From: a virus
Virus record (IMG/VR): IMGVR_UViG_3300029319_000047
Coordinates: 1 to 59,705 of that record
Length of the DNA: 59,705 bases
Strand: one strand, 5' to 3'
The translations under genes were made by a program, and so were the position numbers. Of this stretch, positions 25,088-34,872 are shown one piece after another; positions within the stretch are counted from its first letter, which is position 1, and every line of letters begins with the position of its first letter. The notes under the pieces are model-generated. The model did no database searches and was not told the DNA's origin. It worked only from the letters and a program-made list of their open reading frames with translations.

Positions 25088-28000
25088 CTAGGATGCTGGG
25101 CCAAAGCCGCCCACGCCATCTTCATTTGGACTAATAATGTTGAGACCATCATTAGTAGCTTTAATTGGTTGGAAAGTGTCAGCCCCTGCTGTAGTCTTTC
25201 TTTGTACCAACTGAGTTTTATTAATAACAATTCTGTTATCAGCGTTTTCTATGGGGGGAATAAGCTTGACCTCATTTATCAGGCCATTAGAAATAGCTCT
25301 GTTGATTTCATTAAAATTTTCTAGCCTAGACAGTATATTGAACTGTTTAAGGTTTAATCTACTAAATGCATCAAACTCAGTTAAAGTTTTTCCAATACCA
25401 TTAAAAGAGAGTTCATAGTTTGTATCTAACTCATTAATGATTTCACGCAATAATCTAAATCCTGTTTTTGATCTGTTTATACCATACTCAGAAGCTGATA
25501 CAAGCTCATTATTTTTTCTAAAACCAGTTTTAAATATACTATCAGTGGGATCAATAAACGATATTCTAGTTTGAGAATCTGTATTTCCTAGAATATCACT
25601 AGCGTCTCTTCCCACTGTCCCATATCTAATAAACTTATTAGTTTGCGGTTGTGTAAACTCTGGATTTATATGAGTTTTGCATCTTAATTCTCTAGTAACT
25701 GCTCCATCATTGGCTATTTCAAGAATTTTAGATTTATCATTAAAAATATTATATTCGGGTCTATTTGTTGGATAAACCATAATGTAAAACGGAACTTGTC
25801 TTACTAATAATGGAATATTTTTGTTTACTTTTGGAGAATTAAATAGTATATCTGTTTGAGTTAGATTAACTGACTCTGTATTTTCTATGTAATCTATAAT
25901 TAAATCTTCATGATCGAGAACGAATATTCTTTTATTTGCTTTAAATTTAATAAACTGATTAGTTGCTCTAAGCCCCTCTGCACTAGAGGTGTCCATTAGT
26001 TGATACCTTAGTGTAGTATTTTTAAGAAGAAACGATCCGCCAAATGAAGGTGAAGTTTGTACTGAGCTAAGAACAGCACTTAACACATAAAATGGCTGCC
26101 TAGAACTGGAAAGTGAGGAATCGAATTCGATTCCTGATGCTGTTGCCGCATCTCCACTAACACTTAGAATTCTGCCAGACTCCCCTCCAAGGAGAGCTAT
26201 GGCTCTCTGTCTTACATCTTCGGGGATCAAGAAAGCATGATCAACCTCTGATTGTGTAAATAAACGAGTTACTTTATCACCAGAGGATATCTCAAAGAAA
26301 TCTCCATCTTCGATAGAGAGTGTTGTTCTATCAATAAACGTGTCATCATCATTTATATAAAATCGTCTATCAGCACCATTGATTTTCATAGGAAGAAATT
26401 TATCAACATCAGATGATAGAATTTTAAAGTTCTTAAATATCTGCCTCTCTCTGCCAATTAGTTTAGATGTATCTAAGGGAATTTTATTTCTATCAATAAG
26501 TATTAAAGCTGCTACTTCATTAACTTTATTGATAGAGCTTCTTGTTATCGTGGTGGGCACACGCTTTTGACTGTCATCGGCTAGTGTTTGTAAAAACCTT
26601 TTTGTTATATTTCCTATTGATCCATCTAGAATTCTAGAACCAATCATATTAAATATTTGATTTTGAGTCAGATTTGTGCCATCATAGTTTTTAATTTTAT
26701 TTATAATACTTCTAATCTCTGGCTTTAAGCTACTAAGAACAGTTACAGCAGTTACACCAGCAGCTTTTGTGCTATCCCAATTTTTACTATTATTTTTGTT
26801 TTTTAAAATGTAATATATATTACTATCTATATTTTCGTTAAATAATTCAGTAAATTCAGTATCATTTTGAACTAAAGTAGGGACTTGCGGACTTTTATTA
26901 AAAGCTATTACATTGTCTTCAATTCCATTTGGTTTTAACTTTAATATTTCTCTTATAACAGCAGGGTTATTTAAATCTATATCTTGTGTGGCTAGGGCAT
27001 TATTAACTAAATTGCCATCAAGACTAGATTCAGAAATTAGGCCCTCTCCTGCGGGAGATGGGGAGGCGTCTCCTGGAATTGGCACGGGAGGAGGAGTGGT
27101 TGGAAGATCCCCTTTTGTAGAAATTCCAGTCTTACCTCCCGCATCAGGGCCTGGAGTAATACCATTTCCTCCTGGTCCCCCTGGAGTTTGAAATGGAGGT
27201 GCACCAGCCCCTAGCCCCAGATCTGGCCCTGGGGTAATAACATCTCCCCCTGGACCGTCATCAGGCACCTCACCTGCTCCTCCAAAATTACCAGGAGGAG
27301 GGGGGCATTCTCTCCATATTACGAAGCCATCTCCGCAACTTCCCCCACAATTATTAGGTCTACAAGTTCCAGAGTATCTACCACGGTCTGTTATTTCTGC
27401 TATAGTATATCCAGGTCTAGGAGTCGGCTGAAAACTTTGCTCTGGATTTTGACCAATCTTTGGACCAACCACGGGGTCATCAGGATCGAGAACCTCACAC
27501 GAATATTCCCAGGTAGCCCTTCTTAATACACAACCATTGTTAAGAGTTACCCCGTTAGAAATTTCTGGATTGATATTCACTACAACACAGCCGCAAGGAA
27601 ATGGAACTCTACCTGGGGGAGGTGCTGTCCCTGGAGGAGTTGTTGTTGGTCCCTGCGGGGGAGGGGCTGCTCCTCCAGGTATTCCAGTGGTGTCGGTGTC
27701 TCCCGTTGTTGTGGGCCCTGCGGGAGGAGGTCCAGTTATTGGAGGTGCGGGTGTTGTTCTCCCCCTTCTCCAACGTGTAGTGACTGTGATGGGAGGACAA
27801 AATAAACTACATTGACCATTAGGAAGCTGACAATCTTTTCCTATTTCTCCTGCAATGATGGGGCCATCAATTAATACCCAACCATCTAACACAGGAGGAG
27901 GATCCTGGTTTATAATAATTTGTTTAGCAGACTCAATTTCTAAATTAGCTAAGTCTTGATTAGGAAACTCAGTGCATGTTTGATCATAGACCCTAGTAAC

Positions 28001-28246
28001 GATAGCGATTCCAAAACCATCGGGAGGATAGATCACATTTTCGGCAGGATCCGTAGTGTCTGGTATACAAGCACAAACTTTATCAGGATCCGATGGATCT
28101 GGGTCTATTGGGGTAGGGGGATCGGGATCGTCTCCTCCGAAGCCCCCGCCACCATCAATTGTCCCTCCACCAGTAAACTCAGGAAAATTACCAGGGCCTT
28201 CCCCTGGTAGGAAGACCCCACAACCGAATGTGGGATTTTGGCTCAT
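25088..28246 (-). CDS. Large Pro/Gly- and Cys-rich fibre or baseplate-associated protein
   Basis: 1052 residues, not recognised. The N-terminal ~320 residues carry about 17 Cys in small clusters (KVCACIPD, GQCSLFCPP, PFPCGCVV, CRPNNCGGSCGDG) mixed with Pro/Gly tracts (TGPPPAGPTTTG, GGAAPPPQGPTT). Residues 320-420 are Gly/Pro linker. The rest is a soluble domain with regular strands and helices (KAAGVTAVTVLSSLKP, ALLGGESGRILSVSG, YNIFNDKSKILEIANDG). The gene is last in the 27 kb fibre/baseplate unit and overlaps the 817-residue gene by ATGA, so it is likely a fibre, collar or whisker-like protein. No signal peptide. Confidence 0.7.
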   Translation of the reverse strand: MSQNPTFGCGVFLPGEGPGNFPEFTGGGTIDGGGGFGGDDPDPPTPIDPDPSDPDKVCACIPDTTDPAENVIYPPDGFGIAIVTRVYDQTCTEFPNQDLANLEIESAKQIIINQDPPPVLDGWVLIDGPIIAGEIGKDCQLPNGQCSLFCPPITVTTRWRRGRTTPAPPITGPPPAGPTTTGDTDTTGIPGGAAPPPQGPTTTPPGTAPPPGRVPFPCGCVVVNINPEISNGVTLNNGCVLRRATWEYSCEVLDPDDPVVGPKIGQNPEQSFQPTPRPGYTIAEITDRGRYSGTCRPNNCGGSCGDGFVIWRECPPPPGNFGGAGEVPDDGPGGDVITPGPDLGLGAGAPPFQTPGGPGGNGITPGPDAGGKTGISTKGDLPTTPPPVPIPGDASPSPAGEGLISESSLDGNLVNNALATQDIDLNNPAVIREILKLKPNGIEDNVIAFNKSPQVPTLVQNDTEFTELFNENIDSNIYYILKNKNNSKNWDSTKAAGVTAVTVLSSLKPEIRSIINKIKNYDGTNLTQNQIFNMIGSRILDGSIGNITKRFLQTLADDSQKRVPTTITRSSINKVNEVAALILIDRNKIPLDTSKLIGRERQIFKNFKILSSDVDKFLPMKINGADRRFYINDDDTFIDRTTLSIEDGDFFEISSGDKVTRLFTQSEVDHAFLIPEDVRQRAIALLGGESGRILSVSGDAATASGIEFDSSLSSSRQPFYVLSAVLSSVQTSPSFGGSFLLKNTTLRYQLMDTSSAEGLRATNQFIKFKANKRIFVLDHEDLIIDYIENTESVNLTQTDILFNSPKVNKNIPLLVRQVPFYIMVYPTNRPEYNIFNDKSKILEIANDGAVTRELRCKTHINPEFTQPQTNKFIRYGTVGRDASDILGNTDSQTRISFIDPTDSIFKTGFRKNNELVSASEYGINRSKTGFRLLREIINELDTNYELSFNGIGKTLTEFDAFSRLNLKQFNILSRLENFNEINRAISNGLINEVKLIPPIENADNRIVINKTQLVQRKTTAGADTFQPIKATNDGLNIISPNEDGVGGFGPAS

Positions 28247-30696
28247 TGTCCACCTTTAAGCGTGATGGTTGGGTTAGTTCCGTTTAGATTTCCATAAAGA
28301 AAACTAGAATCATCTTCAGGTACTCCAGTTATTTTCCACATGACCGTGGGATATGTGCATTTTCCCACTCGTGGATTTCCTTCGTAACCTTGTCTTCTGC
28401 TTGAGGTTCGGTTATCAGTAATTGAAGTTGTGTTAGAATATAAAATATCTCCTACTGGGACAATGAACCCACTAAACCTCTCTCCACCTCTCTCTGACAC
28501 AGTGACTCCCTGATCTGTTACATATGGCGCTGGGAATCTTGGGTTAGGATTATTGGAGGTCTCCGCTGTGAAAGCGACATAAATTGTAAATTCATCAAAA
28601 CCTTTTTCTACCCAAGTGCCAAAATAACAACCAGTCGAAGTTCTATTATATGTATTTCCTGAATGATTTTGAGCTAGGCAGTTAATCAGGCTAACATCCA
28701 CGTTGTAATCAGCAAGCCAAGATGGTCTCGCAAATTTTATTTTCTTAGAAACATAATGAAAATAAACATTTGCAACTGCATCATAAACAAAAGTGTTTAT
28801 AAAGTTTCTACATCTACCAGAGGGTGAAGCATTTTCCGATGGTGTAACTCGACCTCTGTTACTTCCAGCGACGATTGATTGATCAGGCACATCACGCGGC
28901 GATCTCCCAGAAATAAAGGTATTAATATAATCATTAGGGAAAAACCCTTTTTCTTCAATGTCTTGTTGGATACACCATTGAGATAAGTCCCAATCTGGAT
29001 AATCTGGGACATTTATCTGTGCTAGTCCACTGCCAAATGCATAGGTTGATGTGATGTGGTTTTTAATTGTGGTTATAGCATCATTATCTGGATTATTATC
29101 AGAAGCAAAAACGCCCTGCCAGTAATCGAATAAAGCACCTTCTGGGCCAAAATTGTAGCCACCAAAAATATAGCCTGTTGCTAGGGTATTAATTTGAGCC
29201 CTCGCATCGTTCACTTCTTCATTGGCAGCTATTCTTGAATTTAAATTATTGTATAATCGGTTAATTTCATAATCTAAATGTGATTTACCGACTGCTGGAT
29301 TGGCTAGAGAAAGCTGTGGGAACGCTGCTCCAAGGCCAGCCCGCTCATTATAAGTAAGCTCCGCAGTTCTAAACAATGGTCTAATATCAATGACATCTGA
29401 ACTTAAAACTACCTGCGAGTTTCCCTGAACAAAAACATAAGCTACAGGAAGAATAGATTGCCCAACAAGCTCATAAGCATTGTCTTCTAGACTTTGAGAA
29501 ATTAAGGGAGCTATGTTAAGGAGATCATCAGGAGCAGGGAAGCTGCCTCGCACTGAAGTTACAATATCATTTGCTGAGGTGCTCGTAAAGCCCATATCTG
29601 TATTGTATTGATCCCCAGGGGCCGCTAGGATGGAATCATTGGTTTGCTCCTTATACCCTGCTGCAAGGTCGGAAATTTTTGCCTCAAAATTAGCTCTAAT
29701 ACCCGCGCCCTTGACAACGCCAAGAGTAGGTTTACTAATTCTATCCAAAGAGCCATTTCGAATAATTCTAACGGAGCTTGTGTCTACGGGTTTACTGTAA
29801 ATAAAGACTAAATCAATTCTTTGCTGGACGTTATCTACAGAAACACTGTTACCATTAGCATCAGTATACGAGAAGTCTTCAGGATCAAACTGAGGGATTT
29901 GAATAGTAAGCTCATCATCGACATCAACTATGGCTGTTCTAGATACACCACGCCAAGCTTTGATAAAGTAGCTTTCTGTTAAAGGAAATTTTGACCATCC
30001 ATAGTTACTATTCGTAGTTTCATAACTTGGTAAAGCAAATTCATCTGTATTAGCGCCCTCAGATTTTGCCCAAAGAATAGCTTCAGTTATGAGGAAGGGG
30101 GACTTAGAAGCTCCCCCACCAGGGAGGTTAAACTCTGGCCCCCCATAAGTTAGCCAAGATCTAGATTGGTCTATATCAACGCCAGTGATATTTACTACTT
30201 GATCAGTATTAACAACAGGCCAAGTGAACGCTCTTTCCACCAGACCATTCATTCCTAGCGCATTTTCTGTAACAGCTTGTTTAAACCGATCTAAGGCTGC
30301 TGATAGTAATTCGTTTCCTACTTGGGCTCCAGGGTTTGGAGTAACCGCTGCCCAAGCGTCTAGGTCGTCGATTGCTTCGCCTAAGACCTTCCTAAGATAA
30401 GCAAGCGGCGTTCTAGTCGAAGCGTCATTAATTCTAGCTGAATAACGTCCAGGCTTTACTCTAACCAATCTATCCGCACCAGTGGCGTAGGGCAGTAGTT
30501 CGTCAATATCAGCCCGCTTCACTCCTGTTAGCCTGTTAGCATCCTTTCTAACTTGATCTTTCAACCACAGGCAATTTTCCTGAAGCTGTTTAAGAGGAAT
30601 GTTATCTACTTCAAAGTAGTAAGGATCATTCGCTTTAAAGAAACGAATAGGATCGGTGAACCTATAATTACTTTCTTGATATATTTGTTCGGCCAT
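28243..30696 (-). CDS. Baseplate-attached structural protein (fibre/wedge)
   Basis: 817 residues. The N-terminus YRFTDPIRFFKANDPYYFEV then DNIPLKQLQENCLWLKDQV resembles an attachment domain that I recall from other T4-superfamily baseplate proteins; a related motif opens the next upstream gene's product. The remainder is a beta-rich distal part (SGRSPRDVPDQ, FINTFVYDAVANVYFHY, a C-terminal stretch ending NPTITLKGGQ). Likely sits on the wedge periphery or forms a fibre. Exact T4 counterpart unclear (gp10 region by place). One-base overlap with the upstream gene. Confidence 0.65.
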   Translation of the reverse strand: MAEQIYQESNYRFTDPIRFFKANDPYYFEVDNIPLKQLQENCLWLKDQVRKDANRLTGVKRADIDELLPYATGADRLVRVKPGRYSARINDASTRTPLAYLRKVLGEAIDDLDAWAAVTPNPGAQVGNELLSAALDRFKQAVTENALGMNGLVERAFTWPVVNTDQVVNITGVDIDQSRSWLTYGGPEFNLPGGGASKSPFLITEAILWAKSEGANTDEFALPSYETTNSNYGWSKFPLTESYFIKAWRGVSRTAIVDVDDELTIQIPQFDPEDFSYTDANGNSVSVDNVQQRIDLVFIYSKPVDTSSVRIIRNGSLDRISKPTLGVVKGAGIRANFEAKISDLAAGYKEQTNDSILAAPGDQYNTDMGFTSTSANDIVTSVRGSFPAPDDLLNIAPLISQSLEDNAYELVGQSILPVAYVFVQGNSQVVLSSDVIDIRPLFRTAELTYNERAGLGAAFPQLSLANPAVGKSHLDYEINRLYNNLNSRIAANEEVNDARAQINTLATGYIFGGYNFGPEGALFDYWQGVFASDNNPDNDAITTIKNHITSTYAFGSGLAQINVPDYPDWDLSQWCIQQDIEEKGFFPNDYINTFISGRSPRDVPDQSIVAGSNRGRVTPSENASPSGRCRNFINTFVYDAVANVYFHYVSKKIKFARPSWLADYNVDVSLINCLAQNHSGNTYNRTSTGCYFGTWVEKGFDEFTIYVAFTAETSNNPNPRFPAPYVTDQGVTVSERGGERFSGFIVPVGDILYSNTTSITDNRTSSRRQGYEGNPRVGKCTYPTVMWKITGVPEDDSSFLYGNLNGTNPTITLKGGQ

Positions 30697-33600
30697 CAGT
30701 TGTCCCTCGAAAGATCAAAGATTGCTGCGGATTTAAATCCTAGTGAACCAGAAGTATCTCCTGGATAAGGCTCTGAGCCTCTATTAGTATCACTTCTAGC
30801 TCTAGTAAGAGTAACTCTTCTTGGAGTTCCAGCTATGCCTACGCTTGCATGCTGAGAATTAGCAAAAGTTCTAGCAGCAGACTCGTCTAGGATACACTGA
30901 GAAGGATCATCATCTAGCATTTCTGAACAATAATAAAATCCAGAAGTCCAAAGCTGATCAGGAACCCCATCGCCATTTGAATCGTAAGACAACCTTAATA
31001 GATCTGGGAAGTCTCCACTAGCGTTTAACTTGCCTGTTGGAACAACTGCTGAGAGAGGAGCAGAGCAGTTATATCCTTGAGCAAAAATTTGATACGCTGG
31101 GCCAACAACTCCAGAGAAGTTTCCGCTATGCGGAAAGGATCCTTTGAAATATCCACTAAGATCCGTTTGTAAAATTTTTGCGCTAGATTTAGGAGTAAAA
31201 TAAATTCTAAACGGCCCTTGATTTCTACTGGCATGAGGACCAGCGCCGATTAGATAAGTTTTAGTGCCACTAACATTAATACCTGCATCACCAAGAGCAG
31301 TCGCTGTTTCATTATTAAGTGCTCCTGACACAGGATAAACTCTATCAAAGGTGCTATTTACATCCACGCCTGAAGGCACGGCCCAAACACTACTTCCCGC
31401 TCCAAAAACATCCAGAACACTTAAACTACCAGTGTCAGGTGTGAGGGCAGGGGCACCAAAAGCTGCTCTATTATGAAGATCACCAGAGTCTGTTCCATTA
31501 AAGGAGGAAGCCCAGAAGGCGCTGGGTCCATGATATTGTGTGCTGATAGGATGCATACCACTCACAGAGAGATACGAGGCGTTTAGTCTGGAAGTATCAG
31601 CGATATTCCAAATCATGAATCTATTACAATCGCTACCGCTGGTGGTATAGTAAAAGCCATCAAGCGGAGAGCCATTAGTGCCCAAGGGGAAGTGAACATT
31701 TTTAGCATTTACTACGCTGTTCTCTGTAGCTCTAACCGCAACTCCCCCTTGTGTAATTTTTGCCTGAGTTCCATAAGTGGGTGCTGAATTAATTATTGCT
31801 TGTTTTATAAAGAAGCGGTTCAAACCAGTGAAAGGATCAAAGGTAGGAATTGTTCCTGGATTAAAAGCAAGACCAGCGGCAGCGGTTATATCGTCTAATT
31901 TGCCCTCGTTTACAGCGTTGTCATCTTGTGGGTTTGGGTAAAACTGAAGGCACCCAGATGCAGTGTATGAGCTAGTGTCAAAAGTAGCAAGATCATAGTC
32001 AGCACCAAAATCAAGGAACTCTGTTCCAGCGGCTGTTCTGGGCCAATTGACTGAATATGCTCCAAGATCAGTTAGATTTATAGTAGAATTTTTATTTGCA
32101 ACCAAGCATGCCCTAGTAGCGTGTAGTTCCACTGACGTATGATTCTCTCCATCTTCCAGATCAAAACTGCTAACTTCTAAAGCATATTCATTTCTTTTCC
32201 TGGCAGGTTCAATATTAAGGACGGAGTTATCTTCAACTAAAACATCAACACCAAACTGACCTATCGCGGTTGGTCCATGCAAGTTAATTGTTGAGTTATT
32301 TGAGCCGTAAATTCCAGCCATCTTCTTCTGAAAATTAAGCCCTGCTGGTCCAAATATAAAGTTGCATCCAGTTTTGCTACCAAACAAGGAAACCTTTGAC
32401 GAGTTAACAGCTTTAATAGCTCTTCCAAAGGAGGGTAGATTAGCAAAATTATCTGCTGTTTTTGTAACTTGAATATTTGGATGAATAAGATCTAAAATTG
32501 ATCCATCATTTACTGAGATTGAAGGGAGCGCATATCTTGTCTGACCCTCATCCCAGGTTATTGCACCATGTGAATCAAAGAATCTACAGTTTCCGTAGAT
32601 CGTAGGAGTGCTATTTTTTCTTACAAAGCCAAATGAGCTATTATTTTGAAGACTAATGTGCTGTGCATTAGCAGATAGGTCTAGTTGCTGTCTATCACTT
32701 TGCCCAGCACTGCCAGGACTGGCTGCGGAATCAAAGATAAATTTTGAGTTTCTACTGATGATGGCCTCATTACTGTGTGCCTCTACACAAAGATTCTCAA
32801 AAATAAACTTTGAGTTGTCTGCCTGAATCCCTTTGTTGTTTCCATAAACATCAACAAGACCCTCAAGATCCACCACAGAATTATTTAAGATAAATCCAAA
32901 GCCCGTGTTAAGCTCTGCACCTGTAATGCTTGCTCTATCAGCCACAGTAGAAATTAACCTCTGCACACCACCAGTGAGCTTAGAGTTATCTAAAACAAAA
33001 CCAGCATAGTTTCTAGAGGAGATTAACTTGCAGTCAGAACCCGAAGCTCCGTTATCCCCAATCGAAGTGAAGTCGAATCCAAGAGGAACGGAGCTAACAG
33101 TTACTTCACTATTTACAGCGTGGAAGCCAAAACCAACTTCAGAAGCACGAGTGGTCGTAGTTTCTAGAGTGTAGTTTCTATAAGCAAAGGCGGATCTAGA
33201 GAGCGTTACATCAGAATTATTGAATTTAAAGCCAGCCTTTTTACATCTTACAGAGGCACAGTTCTCTAGCACAACCTTCGAGTTGACCACTTCGATACCA
33301 TTTTCATTTACCGCTGCTGTGTTCTTCGCGCCATCAACAAAGAAGTTTCTTATGAAAATTGGGCCATCACAGTTCTTAACAGAAATTTTGCCAAGAGTAT
33401 TGAAGTGCATATTGCCTCCAATTAGAGTGCCAGCTTCCGCCACATCCCTGATTATTTCACTATCATCAGACTGTTTGGTACAACTCGTGTCAAGTTTCGC
33501 AAGGGTATTATCAAATGTTGTATCCACAACATGTTCATAAGGATTCGCAGAAAATCTATTTGCCTGGATGAACCCTGGATCTTGTCCAATGCCTACAGCG

Positions 33601-34250
33601 AGTGGCGCTTTTCTTAAAGCGTGCTTAGGATAAACAATTCTGTTACAATTGTTTACGGCTCTGATATCACCTCCTGCTCCACTAAACACCAAGGCTGAGA
33701 TATGCACACAAGAAGCATCATTCAACGCATTACTAGTGTCCAAAGAACTAAGCTTCAATGGTATGTTGTGGCTTGAATTTTGTGCTGGGGCTTGAACGCT
33801 GCGTACATCACTAGAGGCATCATAAAATCTAGCAAAGTTTCTATTGATGATTTCAATAGATCCGCCCTCTTCAATTCGGAAATTATGTAGCTCTAAGTCC
33901 CCAATATCACCAAAGCTCCCGACCTCTACAAGAACAGGGAATCTTACGACTTTAGGAATAGCCGCAATACAAGAGCTTAGTTGTGTGAAGATATTTCTAT
34001 TTGCAGCGAGACTAGTTGAATCAGCATCAGCGGATACACTTAAGGCAAGCCCTGGAACTCCAGCGGATGTGGTAAATCCCTGCTGCTCCCAAAGCTCGTA
34101 TGTTCTATCTTCTAGGTCATAGATGGGAAGATTGTCCTGCTCCCAGTTATAAAAAGAGCTAGTGTCAAACTTGTGAACATAAGGAACCCACTCATTAAAT
34201 AGTTGGACGCTCCCGCTAGATGTGTAAATGTCGTTAGGATTAAAAGGCAT
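30696..34250 (-). CDS. Beta-helix tail fibre/baseplate protein
   Basis: 1184 residues. N-terminus WVPYVHKFDTSSFYNWEQ then DNLPIYDLEDRTYELWEQQ carries the same DN(I/L)P anchor motif as the 817-residue neighbour. From about 200 to 700 there is a right-handed beta-helix: recurring turns such as NSKVVLENC, NSDVTLSRS, NSEVTVSS, NSKLTGGV, NSVVDLEGL, NSKFIFEN, NSKFIFDS, each starting with Asn-Ser. Such helices are typical of receptor-binding or sugar-cleaving spikes. No clear hydrolase residues seen. The C-terminal third is a mixed domain with MHPISTQYHGPSAFWASSF. Likely host-recognition spike mounted on the baseplate. Confidence 0.75.
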   Translation of the reverse strand: MPFNPNDIYTSSGSVQLFNEWVPYVHKFDTSSFYNWEQDNLPIYDLEDRTYELWEQQGFTTSAGVPGLALSVSADADSTSLAANRNIFTQLSSCIAAIPKVVRFPVLVEVGSFGDIGDLELHNFRIEEGGSIEIINRNFARFYDASSDVRSVQAPAQNSSHNIPLKLSSLDTSNALNDASCVHISALVFSGAGGDIRAVNNCNRIVYPKHALRKAPLAVGIGQDPGFIQANRFSANPYEHVVDTTFDNTLAKLDTSCTKQSDDSEIIRDVAEAGTLIGGNMHFNTLGKISVKNCDGPIFIRNFFVDGAKNTAAVNENGIEVVNSKVVLENCASVRCKKAGFKFNNSDVTLSRSAFAYRNYTLETTTTRASEVGFGFHAVNSEVTVSSVPLGFDFTSIGDNGASGSDCKLISSRNYAGFVLDNSKLTGGVQRLISTVADRASITGAELNTGFGFILNNSVVDLEGLVDVYGNNKGIQADNSKFIFENLCVEAHSNEAIISRNSKFIFDSAASPGSAGQSDRQQLDLSANAQHISLQNNSSFGFVRKNSTPTIYGNCRFFDSHGAITWDEGQTRYALPSISVNDGSILDLIHPNIQVTKTADNFANLPSFGRAIKAVNSSKVSLFGSKTGCNFIFGPAGLNFQKKMAGIYGSNNSTINLHGPTAIGQFGVDVLVEDNSVLNIEPARKRNEYALEVSSFDLEDGENHTSVELHATRACLVANKNSTINLTDLGAYSVNWPRTAAGTEFLDFGADYDLATFDTSSYTASGCLQFYPNPQDDNAVNEGKLDDITAAAGLAFNPGTIPTFDPFTGLNRFFIKQAIINSAPTYGTQAKITQGGVAVRATENSVVNAKNVHFPLGTNGSPLDGFYYTTSGSDCNRFMIWNIADTSRLNASYLSVSGMHPISTQYHGPSAFWASSFNGTDSGDLHNRAAFGAPALTPDTGSLSVLDVFGAGSSVWAVPSGVDVNSTFDRVYPVSGALNNETATALGDAGINVSGTKTYLIGAGPHASRNQGPFRIYFTPKSSAKILQTDLSGYFKGSFPHSGNFSGVVGPAYQIFAQGYNCSAPLSAVVPTGKLNASGDFPDLLRLSYDSNGDGVPDQLWTSGFYYCSEMLDDDPSQCILDESAARTFANSQHASVGIAGTPRRVTLTRARSDTNRGSEPYPGDTSGSLGFKSAAIFDLSRDN

Positions 34251-34251
34251 T

Positions 34252-34872
34252 TTAGAAATTTAGTGTCCAACGGAAAATGAGACTGAAATCATCAGTCTTT
34301 CGGATATTACTAAATGTACGATAACAAACTAAAATAGGTCTATCATCGTTGCTTCCCGTAGGATTTTTCATGAACATACCTATCTCATTAAGATTTAAAT
34401 CTGCGGAGTTTCTACTTATACCATTACATGCCTCCTCATCCAAGACAAGCGTATATCTAACCGAGGAATCTCCGATTCTTGTGATTTTATTAGCAGGTAT
34501 TCTAGCGAACGCTCTATTAGTTGCCTCCGCTCCATCTACAAGCTGGTTGTTAACAGATATAAAAAGATTACTACCTGCGCCATATTCAGTATCAGTAAGT
34601 TGTCCTGATAATTGAAAGATACCACTAGTTACTCCTCCAGCAGGAGGACCAGAAACGCCAACCTGGAAACGATCAATCTGATAATCTAGAACTGTATCTG
34701 ATCCTGAGCCTGTGAATAAATAGGATAGACCCACACCCATGCCAGATACAATGATATTACTATCATCCAAAAGAACTTCTTCCTGACCATCTCTCCACTG
34801 TCGGATGATAGTCAGATGTCCGTTTATGCCCATATCTTCAGCAAAATTTTTCATCGGAAATGTATTCTCCAC
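34252..34872 (-). CDS. Virion protein, paralogue of its upstream neighbour (short form)
   Basis: 206 residues. Starts NGHLTIIRQWRDGQEEVLLD followed by NIIVSGMGVGLSYLF and ends DDFSLIFRWTLNF. The same frame (an opening 'RGxxEVWRxDxLILEExNxxV' block and a closing 'DLTIKWRIHF' strand) occurs in the 364-residue gene upstream, so the two are diverged duplicates of one fold with different inserts. Likely part of the fibre or wedge. It overlaps that gene by 22 nt. Confidence 0.68.
   Translation of the reverse strand: MENTFPMKNFAEDMGINGHLTIIRQWRDGQEEVLLDDSNIIVSGMGVGLSYLFTGSGSDTVLDYQIDRFQVGVSGPPAGGVTSGIFQLSGQLTDTEYGAGSNLFISVNNQLVDGAEATNRAFARIPANKITRIGDSSVRYTLVLDEEACNGISRNSADLNLNEIGMFMKNPTGSNDDRPILVCYRTFSNIRKTDDFSLIFRWTLNF

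Noticed and set aside
27040-27780. Tandem DNA repeat or CRISPR-like array in the C/G-rich stretch
   Set aside because: It is Pro/Gly codon low complexity within one long frame; units are irregular with no fixed spacer.
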